Below, one piece after another: positions 29,162 through 41,741 of a DNA stretch of 64,000 nt. Origin of the DNA: Mesorhizobium sp. M7A.T.Ca.US.000.02.2.1 (GTDB lineage Bacteria > Pseudomonadota > Alphaproteobacteria > Rhizobiales > Rhizobiaceae). The notes under the pieces are model-generated. The model was not told where the DNA came from, made no database searches, and saw only the letters and a program-made list of their open reading frames with translations. Location of the stretch: NCBI RefSeq assembly GCF_003996995.1, contig NZ_RZTT01000002.1, positions 1 through 64,000 on the forward strand. The letters run 5' to 3'. Positions within the stretch are counted from its first letter, which is position 1, and each line of letters starts with the position of its first letter. The translations under genes and the position numbers were made by a program.

Positions 29162-29598
29162 CCGCTCAAGGTTTTGATCGTCGAGGATGAGATAGTTCTC
29201 GCGATGGATCTGGAGTCACACCTGACCACGCTCGGTGACGAAGTGGTCGGGACAGCTTCTGACGCCAAGCAGACTCTTGCTCTGGGCAGGCCGCCATTCC
29301 CGATCTCGCGCTCGTCGATCTCAACCTGCATAACGGCCTCACCGGACCGCAAATTGCATCGGCATTGGCCCATGAATTTGCCGCTCTGGTTGTTTTCGTG
29401 ACCGGCACTCCTGAGCAGATCCCAGGCGCGCTGGGTGCGATCACCAAACCGTGGGATCCAACGACCCTTGAGCAACTCATCACCTTTGTGCGCGCCTGTA
29501 TGAGCACTCCGCGAACTCCGGCAGGTGCACCTCCAAAGATGATGATTGCGCCGTCGCTGCGCGATAACGTGATGTGGTGTTGGCAGCCTCGTTTTTGA
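29162..29598 (+). pseudogene. single-domain response regulator, frameshifted
   Basis: The first frame gives LKVLIVEDEIVLAMDLESHL (acidic pocket ED). After about 29284 the next frame continues with IPDLALVDLNLHNGLTGPQI (phospho-acceptor Asp), VVFVTGTPEQI and AITKPWDPTTLEQL (conserved Lys). All receiver landmarks are present but in two frames; one missing base in the GGG run at 29284-29286 explains it. No ATG start is seen: the first codons are ATA GAG CCG after GAGAGG, with TTG at 29174 as an alternative. Confidence 0.7.
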
Positions 29599-29641
29599 TG
29601 ATATTCAGCGGGCAAAGTGACGGCGTTTCGCTTGAAGTTTA

Positions 29642-29896
29642 ATGGCTGGCAAAGCCCTGGCTGAGGAGGAGATCGCACTTTACGACGCCATCGAACGCGC
29701 GATCGCCAATGTTCGCGCGGCTCTGGCCGAAATCGACCGCGCATGGGCTCGCGTCAACATCGAGTGCCCCAGTCCGACCGCGAGAGCCTTGGCCGCGCTG
29801 GATACGGCGGACGAGATGCTGCTCGTTGCGCGAGAAGATTTGGCGCGCGCCCGAACCGCGCTCACTGTATATACGCGGCATAAATTGGCGCAGTAA
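29642..29896 (+). CDS. small helical protein, unknown
   Basis: An 84-residue protein rich in Ala, Glu and Arg (EEEIALYDAIERAIANVRAA, VAREDLARARTAL), predicted helical with heptad-like spacing. Codon use is normal for the region, but no clear ribosome site precedes the ATG. A strong hairpin lies five bases after its stop. No family recognised. Confidence 0.5.
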   Translation: MAGKALAEEEIALYDAIERAIANVRAALAEIDRAWARVNIECPSPTARALAALDTADEMLLVAREDLARARTALTVYTRHKLAQ

Positions 29897-29900
29897 CATG

Positions 29901-29930
29901 AGACGCGGCGGTAAATTGTCCGCCGCGTCT
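29901..29930. terminator. bidirectional hairpin terminator
   Basis: AGACGCGGCGG and CCGCCGCGTCT form a perfect 11-bp stem around an eight-base AT-rich loop. It sits between the converging small gene (29642) and the hsp20 gene (29952). Confidence 0.7.
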
Positions 29931-29951
29931 GATGATATTCGTGTGGCGTTT

Positions 29952-30451
29952 TTAGTTCGCTTTCACTTCGATCTTCTTCACCCGTGACAGTGCTTCCTGG
30001 GTCTTTGGCAGCGTCACGGTAAGGATGCCGTGCCTGAATTCGGCGTTGACCTTTTCCGTGTCGACGCCGAACGGCAGAGGGATCGACCGATAGAACGAAC
30101 CACGCGCACGCTCCGACAGGTGATAGCCCTTCGACTTCTCTTCTCGTTCGCTCTTCTTCTCACCCTTGATGGTGATCGCATTGTCCGTCACAGAGACGTC
30201 AACATCCTTCCGATCGATGCCGGGAAGCTCGACCGATACCTCGAGCGCGCTGTCGGTTTCAGCGATATCAACTGGAGGTCCGCTGACATCCAGGCGTCCG
30301 AATGCGCCGAACGGTTGATCGAACCGTTTCCAGAAATCCTCGAAGATCGGTTCACGTCACGCTGCAGCGAAAGGACGGGGTTATCCTCCTCGCGTTTCGC
30401 GACTTCGTTTCCCCTGTTATTGCCCCAGGGGATCAGGTCTCTGATCTGCAT
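29952..30451 (-). pseudogene. Hsp20-family small heat shock protein, frameshifted
   Basis: The N-terminal 35 codons (MQIRDLIPWGNNRGNEVAKR) are in one frame. After VLSLQRDVNR the reading moves to another frame (FEDFWKRFDQPFGAFGRLDV, SVELPGIDRKDVDVSV) and ends with the alpha-crystallin C-part (YHLSERARGSFYRSIPLPFG, GILTVTLPKT). One missing base near 30347-30352 restores a full 165-residue Hsp20. It is the last gene of a three-gene Hsp20 cluster on this strand. Confidence 0.8.
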
Positions 30452-30476
30452 CGTCAACCTCCTCATATCTCCAAGG

Positions 30477-30881
30477 CTAAGCCATCTTGAGTGGAATCTT
30501 GCGGGCCTTAGCCGGCGCCGCCTTTGGCAACACAAGACGCAGGACGCCGTCCTTCTGCGACGCCTCGATGCCGTCGCGATCTATGTCCTCGGACAAGGTG
30601 AAGACACGCTCGTAGTCGCCCGCGTCATATTCCGCGTAGACTTGGCGATAGTTCTGGTGCTGCTGATTGGCCGCGTAGCCACGGATCGCCAGCGTTCGCT
30701 TCTCGAGCGTGATATCGACCCCGTCGGAAGCGACGCCGGGCATATCAACGAGAAGGACGACATTGTCCTGAGTCTCGTAGATATCGGCGCGCGGCACGAA
30801 CACCGGACGCGAACGGGTACGCTCGCTACCGTCGAGCGTACTTGGCACCTGGCGCTCGGTTGTCTTCAGTTCCTGAGCCAT
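30477..30881 (-). CDS. Hsp20-family small heat shock protein
   Basis: A 134-residue alpha-crystallin-domain chaperone. PRADIYETQDNVVLLVDMPG starts the domain and EYDAGDYERVFTLSEDID and GVLRLVLPKA (the G-x-L motif) end it, followed by the I-x-I/V-like tail RKIPLKMA. It holds unfolding proteins in the cytoplasm during stress. It lies 12 bases after the upstream Hsp20 gene; GGGAGG precedes the ATG. Confidence 0.92.
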   Translation of the reverse strand: MAQELKTTERQVPSTLDGSERTRSRPVFVPRADIYETQDNVVLLVDMPGVASDGVDITLEKRTLAIRGYAANQQHQNYRQVYAEYDAGDYERVFTLSEDIDRDGIEASQKDGVLRLVLPKAAPAKARKIPLKMA

Positions 30882-30893
30882 GCTTGCCTCCCT

Positions 30894-31328
30894 CTATCCC
30901 TTGATCTGGATCTTCTTCGGCCGATCCGCCTCCGGCCGGTGCAACTCGACTTCGAGCAGCCCGTTGGCGAAACGCGCCTCGACCCGTTCCGGGTCGACGC
31001 GGAATGGCAATTGCACTGTCCGGGAGAAGGTCCCATAGGCGCGCTCACGGCGGTGCCAGACGGATTTCTCGTCCTCCGTTCGAGGCTCGCGCGTTCCCTT
31101 CAATGTCAGAATGTTCTCGCGCACCGTGAGGCCGATTTCGTCAGGTGATATCCCCGGCAGTTCCGCGGCCACCGCCACGCTGTCCTCGCCAGTCCAAAGA
31201 TTGATCGGCGGAAACTCCTGAGCGGCGCTGGCGGTCAGCCCGGCCAAACGCTGGTTTACTTCCTGTTGCATGCGCCGCATTTCCACAAACGGATCGAACC
31301 CGATGCGGCCGAAATCCGACAAAAGCAT
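30894..31328 (-). CDS. Hsp20-family small heat shock protein
   Basis: A 144-residue small heat shock protein with INLWTGEDSVAVAAELPGIS, ERAYGTFSRTVQLPFRVDPE and GLLEVELHRPEADRPKKIQI (G-x-L and terminal I-x-I motif). AGGAGG lies six bases ahead of the ATG at 31328; an ATG two codons earlier overlaps that site. It is first in the cluster, so its upstream region should hold the heat-shock promoter. No ROSE-type or CIRCE element was recognised. Confidence 0.92.
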   Translation of the reverse strand: MLLSDFGRIGFDPFVEMRRMQQEVNQRLAGLTASAAQEFPPINLWTGEDSVAVAAELPGISPDEIGLTVRENILTLKGTREPRTEDEKSVWHRRERAYGTFSRTVQLPFRVDPERVEARFANGLLEVELHRPEADRPKKIQIKG

Positions 31329-31334
31329 GTACAT

Positions 31335-32090
31335 CCTCCTATGATTCACGACCTTGCATGATTGCCACGCGCGACACGTGCGTGCGCACCGGAAGCGGAA
31401 TCGATCGATGGCAACAGGAGGGGCGATCAGCACAGAGACCGAGCGGCCCGATCGCGCAACCTCGCAGAATGCGAGAAAGAGGGGTTCGGGCAGACGCCGG
31501 AACACATCCTCCTTGCGAAGCGACATGAACCGAACTCGATCCACCGTAGGGCCGGACCGTCATTCCCGTGCCAGGACCCGATAGCGGCATCCGGCTTTAT
31601 CGAATTAGGTGGCCCCAAATGGCCTTTCAAGAGGTGATCTTTGACATTCCACCAGTCACCTCTTCGGCAACAGCGGGGTCCCTTCGAATCCGTAGCCACG
31701 TTGCCTCTAGTCGCTGATTTGGCTTCCCTTTGCGCAACTGTCGGGATCGACGAAGCGTCCCGAATTGCACCGCGGTTCGATCAACTGATCGCAGGCGACG
31801 CGCCGCATCGTCATGGTAGCTGACGAATGAATCGGCATGACACGTCGCAGTGACCGAGACATCAAGCCAGCACCTATGTCGGCTTGCCGCAAGTCAAAAG
31901 AATCCAGCCCTGCGTGCCGCGTTCGCTGACCTTCGCCAGTGACGCCATTTGCATTTCGGCCGGACAGATGGGCACAGACATGTGCAATTCCCGCATCGCC
32001 CATTATTGGAACTCACAAGGCGGCGTTCTTTCCGTCTTGGCGAGCAGCGGGCCAACGCGTTACCGGCGGTGATCTTCCTGCAGCTTTAAA
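31335..32090. other. 756 bases with no supported gene
   Basis: The first part must include the Hsp20 promoter. The rest has only short overlapping open frames without recognisable domains or ribosome sites and appears to be decayed DNA. Confidence 0.4.
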
Positions 32091-32285
32091 TCAGTCGCCA
32101 CCAACGACGAAATCAGATTTGGCCAGCACGCCCGGCAATCCTGGCAAATCCCACAATGCTTGCCGCGCCTGCTCGGGTGTCATCTGTCCGGCGATCGCTG
32201 CGTTGCTGCTTCTCACCGCGCAACTGAATACCGGTCCCCGACGCGCTTTTGGCCACTGATTCAGGAATACGAGCGCTTCGCGCAC
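32091..32285 (-). pseudogene. DUF982 family protein, N-terminally truncated
   Basis: From a GTG the frame reads REALVFLNQWPKARRGPVFS, then NAAIAGQMTPEQARQALWDL. This matches the C-terminal two thirds of the small rhizobial DUF982 proteins (WP..RG, then an AAL.G...PE.AR block). The usual start (W..PV.V segment) is not found upstream in any frame. Function of the family is unknown. Confidence 0.5.
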
Positions 32286-32399
32286 TGTGTTGATGTCGTG
32301 ACGACGTCGTTGGTCTTAACCTGGACCGGCGATAGGAAAGCCAGACCGGTTATTCTTACCTCCCTGCGATCGCACGCTGGATCTTTCATTCGGTGGTTG

Positions 32400-32632
32400 G
32401 TTGCGTGACAGGTTTCGAACGTTAGGTCTTGTTTTCTCTGGAAGATCGGGCTGTACGACATAATCCAAATGTTGCGACGCAGCGAAGGCTTCTGCTGGTT
32501 CCCGAGTTGAAAAAGCCAGTTGCACCTGGATGAGTGTGTCGCCGCCACCCAATAGCCCATCAGATGTTCAATGGCAGGCGGCGTCCGACGCTCGAACAGC
32601 AAGCGCCACGGCCGGCGGGTAGCCGATGCCAC
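32400..32632 (-). pseudogene. ETC complex I subunit (NDUFA4-like) remnant, frameshifted
   Basis: One frame gives WRLLFERRTPPAIEHLMGYW, the next GGGDTLIQVQLAFSTREPAE and FAASQHLDYVVQP. Together these follow the pattern LMGWTGSxDTxxQVRLxFPTREAAxAYA of the bacterial ETC complex I subunit family. The frame change is near 32545, and the N-terminal part is not found. Confidence 0.55.
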
Positions 32633-32912
32633 AGCTTTGGAGCTGCCCCGGATACTATTATAAGACCGATTGACGCGGGGCTCGACGCGTTTGCGGCAAA
32701 TAAGCTCGAGTGTGGACAGAGATGTGACGTTCTATTGAGTCGCTGACCCAATCGGTAGCGACCTGGTGATCCACGCAACCAATTCCGGTCGTTTCTGTCA
32801 CTAAGAACTCGATATTCGCTATTTGCACCTCGAAAGTCGCATAATTGGCAGTGAGAAACTCAACGCGTTGTGAGGATGGCATAGAGAAGCAGTAGCCCCT
32901 TCTCTAGTCTCG

Positions 32913-33728
32913 CTACGGGAAAAATTCTGGAAAATGGGTCTGCTTGGCTGGACGCAGAACGCTGTGGTTATTCAGCCGGCATTTCTGAAGCCTCTCCAAG
33001 ACAAACAGCTTGCCTTCGCGCACGCTGTCTTCGAGCGGCTTCGGCTTCGCCAGATGCGCCGCAATCGCGCTGGCCAGCATGCAACCTGTCCCGCGCATCG
33101 ATGTGGCAAGGCGCGGTGCATCGAAGCGGATGGGTTCGTGCCCGGAGCGTAACAGAATATCGGTCGACCGGGTTCCCGACGCATGCCCACCCTTGATCAG
33201 CAGGGCTTGAGGGCCGGCGGCCAGCAGTCTTTTTCCTTGTTGGAGCGCTCCGTCCTCATCCACTGCCAGTTCGGAGCCACTAAGGAGCGCCAGTTCAGGG
33301 AGGTTGGGCGTGACAATGCAGCAAAGCGGCATAAGATCGCGCTTCATGGCAGCGATAGCGCCTGCTTGCAGAAGTGCGCGGCCTGAGGTGGAGGCCAGCA
33401 CAGGGTCGAGTACTGCGGGGACATGCGGAAATTTGCGCAGCACTGCGGCAACGGCAACAATGATCTTGGCAGTCGCCAGCATGCCGATCTTGATTGTGGC
33501 CACGTCGTTGGCCTGCAGCGCGGCGCACATCTGATTGGCCACCAGGCTAGGTGGCGAATAATAGATTTCGATCACGGCGTCATGCGTTTGCACCGTTAGC
33601 GCTGTGACGGCGAGACAGGTGCGCACGCCAATGGCAGAGATCGTCTCGATATCGCGTGCAATTCCAGCACCGCCACTGGAGTCCGATCCACCGACGACAA
33701 GCACATGTGGTTCTCGCCTCAGCGCCAT
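32913..33728 (-). CDS. thiD: hydroxymethylpyrimidine (phosphate) kinase
   Basis: A 271-residue ribokinase-fold kinase of the ThiD family. The N-terminal VVGGSDSSGGAGIARDIETI binds the pyrimidine, then TVQTHD, KIGMLATA, VLDPVLASTSGRALL, ALLIKGGHASG and the anion-hole MRGTGCMLASAIAAHLA follow. It phosphorylates HMP and HMP-P for thiamin synthesis. It is the last gene of the thi operon; its start overlaps the thiE stop by about ten bases (an ATG seven codons earlier is possible). The C-terminal 30 residues extend past the usual end without recognisable features. Confidence 0.93.
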   Translation of the reverse strand: MALRREPHVLVVGGSDSSGGAGIARDIETISAIGVRTCLAVTALTVQTHDAVIEIYYSPPSLVANQMCAALQANDVATIKIGMLATAKIIVAVAAVLRKFPHVPAVLDPVLASTSGRALLQAGAIAAMKRDLMPLCCIVTPNLPELALLSGSELAVDEDGALQQGKRLLAAGPQALLIKGGHASGTRSTDILLRSGHEPIRFDAPRLATSMRGTGCMLASAIAAHLAKPKPLEDSVREGKLFVLERLQKCRLNNHSVLRPAKQTHFPEFFP

Positions 33729-34324
33729 TGGTCCGTCTTCTCGATCCATTCTCGCGTGCGCGCCTCGGGGTCGTCGTTGAGCGTGATGTCGGTCACCACC
33801 GCCGCGCTGTCCGCGCCAGCCGCAAAGACACCGTCGAGCCGCTCAGGGTTGAGGCCACCAATGGCGACCAATTGAAACGGCGCGACCTGGCGCTTCCATT
33901 CGCTGATCCGTTCGACCCCTTGCGGCGCCCATTTCATCTTCTTCAGGATGGTCGGATAGATGGGTCCAAGCGCTATGTAGTCAGGCTCGGCGGCCATCGC
34001 CGTTTCCAGCTCCTGATGATCATGTGTGCTCAGTCCGAGCCTTACGCCGGCTGCCCGTATCGCCAAGAGGTCAGCGGTCTGCAAATCCTCCTGGCCGAGA
34101 TGTATGAAGTCGCAGCCTTCCTCGATTGCCAGGCGCCAGTGGTCGTTGACGATGAGTTGGCACTGGTATCGAGCACACAAGGCCTTCGCGGTGCGGATCT
34201 CCGCGCGCAACCCAGCCTCATCCACGGTCTTGATGCGCAGTTGCAGAAGCCGGACTCCGAGTGGGACCAGCCGTTCGATCCAGGCAGCGCTGTCGACGAT
34301 CAGGTAGAAGGGATCGAGCTTCAT
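33719..34324 (-). CDS. thiE: thiamin phosphate synthase
   Basis: A 201-residue TIM-barrel ThiE protein with [39 protein letters not shown] followed by [16 protein letters not shown] and [20 protein letters not shown]. It couples HMP-PP with the thiazole phosphate to form thiamin phosphate. Its ATG overlaps the thiG stop (ATGA), so translation is coupled. Confidence 0.93.
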   Translation of the reverse strand: MKLDPFYLIVDSAAWIERLVPLGVRLLQLRIKTVDEAGLRAEIRTAKALCARYQCQLIVNDHWRLAIEEGCDFIHLGQEDLQTADLLAIRAAGVRLGLSTHDHQELETAMAAEPDYIALGPIYPTILKKMKWAPQGVERISEWKRQVAPFQLVAIGGLNPERLDGVFAAGADSAAVVTDITLNDDPEARTREWIEKTDQWR

Positions 34325-35094
34325 GAAAAAACTGCCCTGCCGATCATCGGTGTCGATGGCACGGCGACTTCGCGCGGTTCGAGCATTCCCGAGCTGAACG
34401 CCTCACGACCGGCGTCGACCGCCTTACCGAAAGCACGCGCCATGCCGACCGGATATGCCGCCTTGGCGACCGCTGTGTTCAGGAGCACGGCGTCAAAGCC
34501 GAGTTCCATGACGGTGGCCGCGTGCGACGGCCGTCCGAGCCCCGCATCCACAATCAGCGGGACGCCAGGGAAATATCCGCGCATCGAGCGCAGCGCCGTC
34601 ATGTTGACCGGTCCCAAGGCGGAACCGATCGGTGCGCACCACGGCATCAGGACCTTGCAGCCCGTTTCCAGCAGCCGCTCGGCGACAACGAGATCGTCGG
34701 TGGTATAGGGGAATACCGCAAAGCCGTCCTCGCACAGGATGCGGGCGGCTTCAACCAGACCGAACACATCCGGCTGTAGCGTGTCGTGATTGCCGATCAC
34801 TTCGAGCTTGATCCAGTTGGTGCCGAAGACCTCGCGCGCCATTTTCGCGGTGGTGACGGCTTCCTTGACGGAGAGGCAGCCGGCGGTATTGGGCAGGATT
34901 CTGGCGCCCAGCGAGCGGATCAACGACCAGAATTGTTCGCCGGCCCTACCGCCCGCCATCTCACGCCGCAACGAGACGGTCACCACCGACGTGCCCGACG
35001 CCTTGACCGCGTCGGCAAGGATGGCCGGCGAAGGATACTGAGCCGTGCCGAGAAGCAGGCGCGACGAAAGCTCGGTTCCATAAAGCTCCAACAT
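34321..35094 (-). CDS. thiG: thiazole synthase
   Basis: A 257-residue ThiG. The catalytic lysine that forms the Schiff base lies in [10 protein letters not shown]. Other family blocks are [46 protein letters not shown] and [20 protein letters not shown] with [11 protein letters not shown]. It builds the thiazole ring from ThiS-thiocarboxylate, dehydroglycine and DXP. thiS ends two bases before its start, so the two are made together. Confidence 0.95.
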   Translation of the reverse strand: MLELYGTELSSRLLLGTAQYPSPAILADAVKASGTSVVTVSLRREMAGGRAGEQFWSLIRSLGARILPNTAGCLSVKEAVTTAKMAREVFGTNWIKLEVIGNHDTLQPDVFGLVEAARILCEDGFAVFPYTTDDLVVAERLLETGCKVLMPWCAPIGSALGPVNMTALRSMRGYFPGVPLIVDAGLGRPSHAATVMELGFDAVLLNTAVAKAAYPVGMARAFGKAVDAGREAFSSGMLEPREVAVPSTPMIGRAVFS

Positions 35095-35261
35095 GCTAGC
35101 CGCCCTGCATGGGCGAGAGGATTTCGATCCGGTCGCCGTCGCTCAACTGGAACTCCGCGCGGTTGGCTTTGTGCACGAGGTCGCCGTTGACGGCGGTGGC
35201 GAGCCAATCGCCCTCATAGTCGAGCGCGGCAAGCAACTCGGCCAGCATGGTGGCGGCAATC

Positions 35262-38307
<3,046 letters not shown>

Positions 38308-38348
38308 TGAATGCCTCAAGTTGAATGGGCCGGTGCTGCTTTGTCAAG

Positions 38349-38377
38349 CGCCTTCGGGCGCCTTCGGGCGCCTTCGG
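38349..38377. repeat. 10-base tandem repeat
   Basis: Nearly three exact copies of GCGCCTTCGG/CGCCTTCGGG follow one another just upstream of the thi promoter region. This may be slippage-prone. Confidence 0.75.
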
Positions 38378-39326
38378 CCGGTGGCGACGTCCGGCGGCCG
38401 GCCGAGCGGAGAGCTCGCGCATGCATCGGGGACAAGTCACGCCCCGTAGACCAGGGCTGGAATGGCCAAAGTCTCATTCGCTTCGTGAAGGATGGAAAAA
38501 CTGTATCGGCCATGTGCGTCGAGATCGACCGAGTAGCTCAGGCGGTCACGGATGTGGTTATCCTGGTCGAAGGCGACGATTTGCGGCTTCAGCGAGGTGA
38601 TTTGCACCACGTCCAGGTAGATGGAGTTGCAGATATGATCTGGTCGTCGGGCTGGCAGGTGCAAGCGGCCGCTCTATTCAGGATGCGGCATCGGCGGCGT
38701 TCCCGATACCAATGATATCTTGCGGGCAACTTATGCAATCACCGGCTTCGTAAAACCCGACGGCGGCGGCCGTGTCCTGGCGCTGAGGATGTGCCGCTGT
38801 TCCAGCAGAGAAATCGCGTGGGCGCGGAGTTTTCGCTCTGCGAGGAAGAGTTGACGCAATCGTTTAGCTTGCTTGCAGTTCGTAGAGACCCGCCTTTGAA
38901 AGCAACTAAGCTATTGCATTGATATGTTGGTGCGCGATCGATCGCTACATAGCCGGCCGCCATTATCCGAGTATTGATCCGCCGGTGTTCGTGTTGCCGT
39001 ATATGGCAATCCCTGCGAGATCGTCGCGGCCGGATCGGCCGCACCCTCTAGTCATAAAAGGGGAAGCGACCGAGAATTCCGCTGCCGAAAACTTCTCTGG
39101 CTTGGCTATGCATGCGGTAGATGAGATCGCCGCCTACCGCGACCTGGTCGAGGAAGGCATCGACGCCCAGTTCGGACAGCCTGGTTATCGCAATGCGTTA
39201 GCGGCTCAGACTTGCGGTCTCGAGAGCGGCCTTTGGGGGTCACCTCTTTTTTGTTTCAGAGGTTGGAAGACGGCTGCTCGTTACCCAATAGAAATGGCGA
39301 CTACGGAACGCGATCGATCGCGGCCA
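38378..39326. other. 949 bases, decayed; two protein-like fragments
   Basis: No complete gene is supported. Two stretches look like former coding sequence. On the minus strand about 38640-38437 reads NSIYLDVVQITSLKPQIVAF with DLDAHGRYSFSIL. On the plus strand 39080-39200 reads AVDEIAAYRDLVEEGIDAQF. Neither has a recognisable start or family. Confidence 0.4.
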
Positions 39327-39590
39327 TCAGGAAACACCTGTCTTCGGCTCAACCTCGACATGGCGTCCGATCGACCGCAGATATACAGCTATCTCGTCCA
39401 TGAGATGATCGCGTTCGCCGTAGATCTCAGCAATCCTGCGCAGCTGTGGCTCGACGGACCTCCGTTGCGCCGGCGTCAAATCAGCATCGCCAAAGACATA
39501 TCCCAAGTTGCCAATCGCGCAAATGTTGCAGCCGGCCTCCACAACTGCTTGCACGAATGCCGGAATGTCTTTTTCTTGCATAGTCTTCAT
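39327..39590 (-). CDS. small conserved-looking protein, unknown
   Basis: An 87-residue protein (KDIPAFVQAVVEAGCNICAI, FGDADLTPAQRRSVEPQLRR, LMDEIAVYLRSIGRHVEVEP) with a well-balanced composition and two cysteines in GCNIC. A weak GAGAG lies ahead of the ATG at 39590. It looks like a real small cytoplasmic protein, but the family is not recognised. Confidence 0.5.
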   Translation of the reverse strand: MKTMQEKDIPAFVQAVVEAGCNICAIGNLGYVFGDADLTPAQRRSVEPQLRRIAEIYGERDHLMDEIAVYLRSIGRHVEVEPKTGVS

Positions 39591-40679
39591 GTCGAACTCT
39601 CGTGAATGGCGTGCTTGCGCGCCCATGCTGCCTTTTCAGCGTGTCCTCTGGGCGGCGCAAGCCTTGAGCGTAATTGTGCCGGGCAACCTCGACTATCCCG
39701 TCTGCCACGCTCTTTAGAGTCGGTGGGGTCTGGTGATTGCAGGCTGGGCCACTCAAAAGCCTGCAAGAAGAAAGTCATGGCGACCATTGCTCAAGATCGC
39801 GAGGGTGCGTGCAAGACCTTCCGTTGGCAGTCATGCACGCTCACCCAGCAACTGGGTATTGAGCAACTGGGTCTCACGTCGCGGGTCTCGTGTGCTTCAC
39901 AGCCGAAAATAAGGTACCACCGTGGCTATTCTCAAGTGCAGGCTACCTCTTCAGGACACGGCGGAGTGCCTTCCGACGCACCCCTGGTGCAACGTGCGAC
40001 CTAACGAGACACATCTCGTTCGCGTTCCCTCGACCTTTCTTCGTATTGCTGCTTGCCCTGCGATTTCAGGCCCTCTGCTAGCTTCTCGGCCGCTCTTTGG
40101 CCTGCAATGTCACTATTCAAGATCATATCCGACATCCCTGGATGGTCATAACCGTAATGCGCATGCAGTTTCCCTCACGAGCAGCGCCTATCCGTCGATT
40201 AGTTCGTCTTCCGGAACCCGAAGCCCTTTTTATCCGGCGTACCTATCCACCATTCAACCGGTATACCTTTCCCAACTTTGGCGGACCATTTACCTCAGGC
40301 ATGATCATCTCGCGTGACATTTTTTTTTGGCGCCATCATCGCACGTGGCATTTTCTAAAAACCAAGACGTGTCAATTTGTAAAATCAAGGATGCGGCCGC
40401 GCCCGTTGCGAGGATTTGCAGGTAGCTCTTCAGCCCCAACACGATGTGTGAGGCGGCGGTGGAAAAGGCAACCGACGGCGTCGACGCGTCCTTTGATGAT
40501 CGCAAGCGATATGCTTCGTCGCGAGCCCAGATTGCGGTCTCGGGCACAAGGCGAGATCACAGTTCTGCGATCTGTGGTAACGCGAGCCCGCAAAGCGCCG
40601 CTGCGGCCACCGCTTTTGGAATCTGGACGAGATTCGTCGTCGTCTGAGATCAGTTGATCGAGCAGTTCGCGCGCGCGGG
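39591..40679. other. 1.1 kb with no supported gene
   Basis: Only short overlapping frames occur, with no recognisable domain, ribosome site or repeat. The stretch 40260-40400 is AT-rich (ATTTTTTTTTGGCG, CATTTTCTAAAAACC). It appears to be decayed accessory DNA. Confidence 0.4.
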
Positions 40680-41208
40680 ACGCGCTTGCGGTGCAGTCTC
40701 TCCCGCGAGCTCGCCCGTGACCTTCTCATCGACGACATCCGAGAGCTGCGCGGACGGCCCTATGACCTCGTCGCTGTCGCCGGCGGCTGGAAGCACCTGA
40801 CACGGCCGGCCTATGCCGATGCCATCCGCGCCTGCGGAAGCAGCGGGCGTGCCGTGGACCTGACGTGGTCGGACGTGCTGATGCTGATGTGCATCGGCAC
40901 TTCCAGCCGATTACCCGCGCCGAATTGTCGTCGGTTTTCGGGAAGTAATCAGTCGCGACCTGATCGGCCATCTGCGGCACCGGCCTGATCGCGTCGAACC
41001 CGCGCAGTCCGACGCCCGGCGCTCCCTACACCTATGTGACGACAAAAGCGTCCTGCTCGAGTTCGGCCTCGACACGCTTCGCGATCTCCCGGACTGCGAG
41101 GCGCTCGAGGATGCCGGGCTGCTGAGCAGAGATGAGCTGCTTGCTGGTGAAATTATGCCAGAGTTGGCTAGTGGCCATGAGGATGCGGGTTTGGATACGG
41201 AGGAATAG
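40680..41208 (+). pseudogene. ScpB-like segregation/condensation protein, multiply frameshifted
   Basis: Blocks in order but in changing frames: ARDLLIDDIRELRGRPYDLV with VAGGWKHLTRPAYADAIRA; PITRAELSSVFGK; ISRDLIGHLRHR; SPTPGAPYTYVTTKA; LLEFGLDTLRDLPDCEALED and LLAGEIMPE to a TAG. The winged-helix pattern and the PGAPYTYVTT...LLEFGL signature are those of ScpB (partner of SMC-ScpA). At least four frame changes make it non-functional. The N-terminus is not found. Confidence 0.65.
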
Positions 41209-41741
41209 CTTGGCGCTGCAGACGCTGTGGCCACCGGGCTTGCGAGTGCTTCCAGCTTTCCATAGCGAATCTAGCGCGCCCAAGGGCGTCCGAAATTTGT
41301 AGGCAAATTTCGGACATGGACACGGTCAGCGACGTCAAGCAGGCAGCGGTATGCGGCCTCTGCACCGCTGTCGCCCAAAAATTCGTGGCCATGGGCAAGC
41401 CCCACTTGAGACCCCCAGAGAGAACGCTCGTGAGCGATGGAAACGGTTTTGGTCCAAAGCTTGATACAGATGGCCTGCAGATGGGTGTAGGGTTTCAAAG
41501 CGCTCGAAGACGCGCCTTCGCAGAGTTAAAAGTCCGCGACGAACTCGTGTGTCGTTTGTCGCCAACTGCAAATTCGATAGTTAGCGCAATTATACTGCGC
41601 CGAGTCTGCCATCTCGAGCCCCAAGGGTTTGTGAGGCCTCTCGGCTCACCACCGCCTTTGCTAACCGCCGTGATTCCAAAGACGCGTGCCTTTACGGAGG
41701 GGGTCAAACGGCCTATATTATTCTTTATAAGGAGAAGAATA
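41209..41741. other. intergenic, promoter of toxin-antitoxin pair
   Basis: No gene is supported in the first 450 bases. Just before 41742, the AT-rich TATATTATTCTTTATAAGGAG combines a probable -10 region with a ribosome site for the DUF433 gene. Confidence 0.4.

Noticed and set aside
30030-31148. A 372-codon plus-strand frame across the Hsp20 cluster
   Set aside because: It is antisense to three recognisable alpha-crystallin genes.
38919-39605. A 228-codon plus-strand frame
   Set aside because: Half of it is antisense to the small gene at 39327-39590; only a short internal piece looks protein-like, so it is noted as a fragment rather than a gene.
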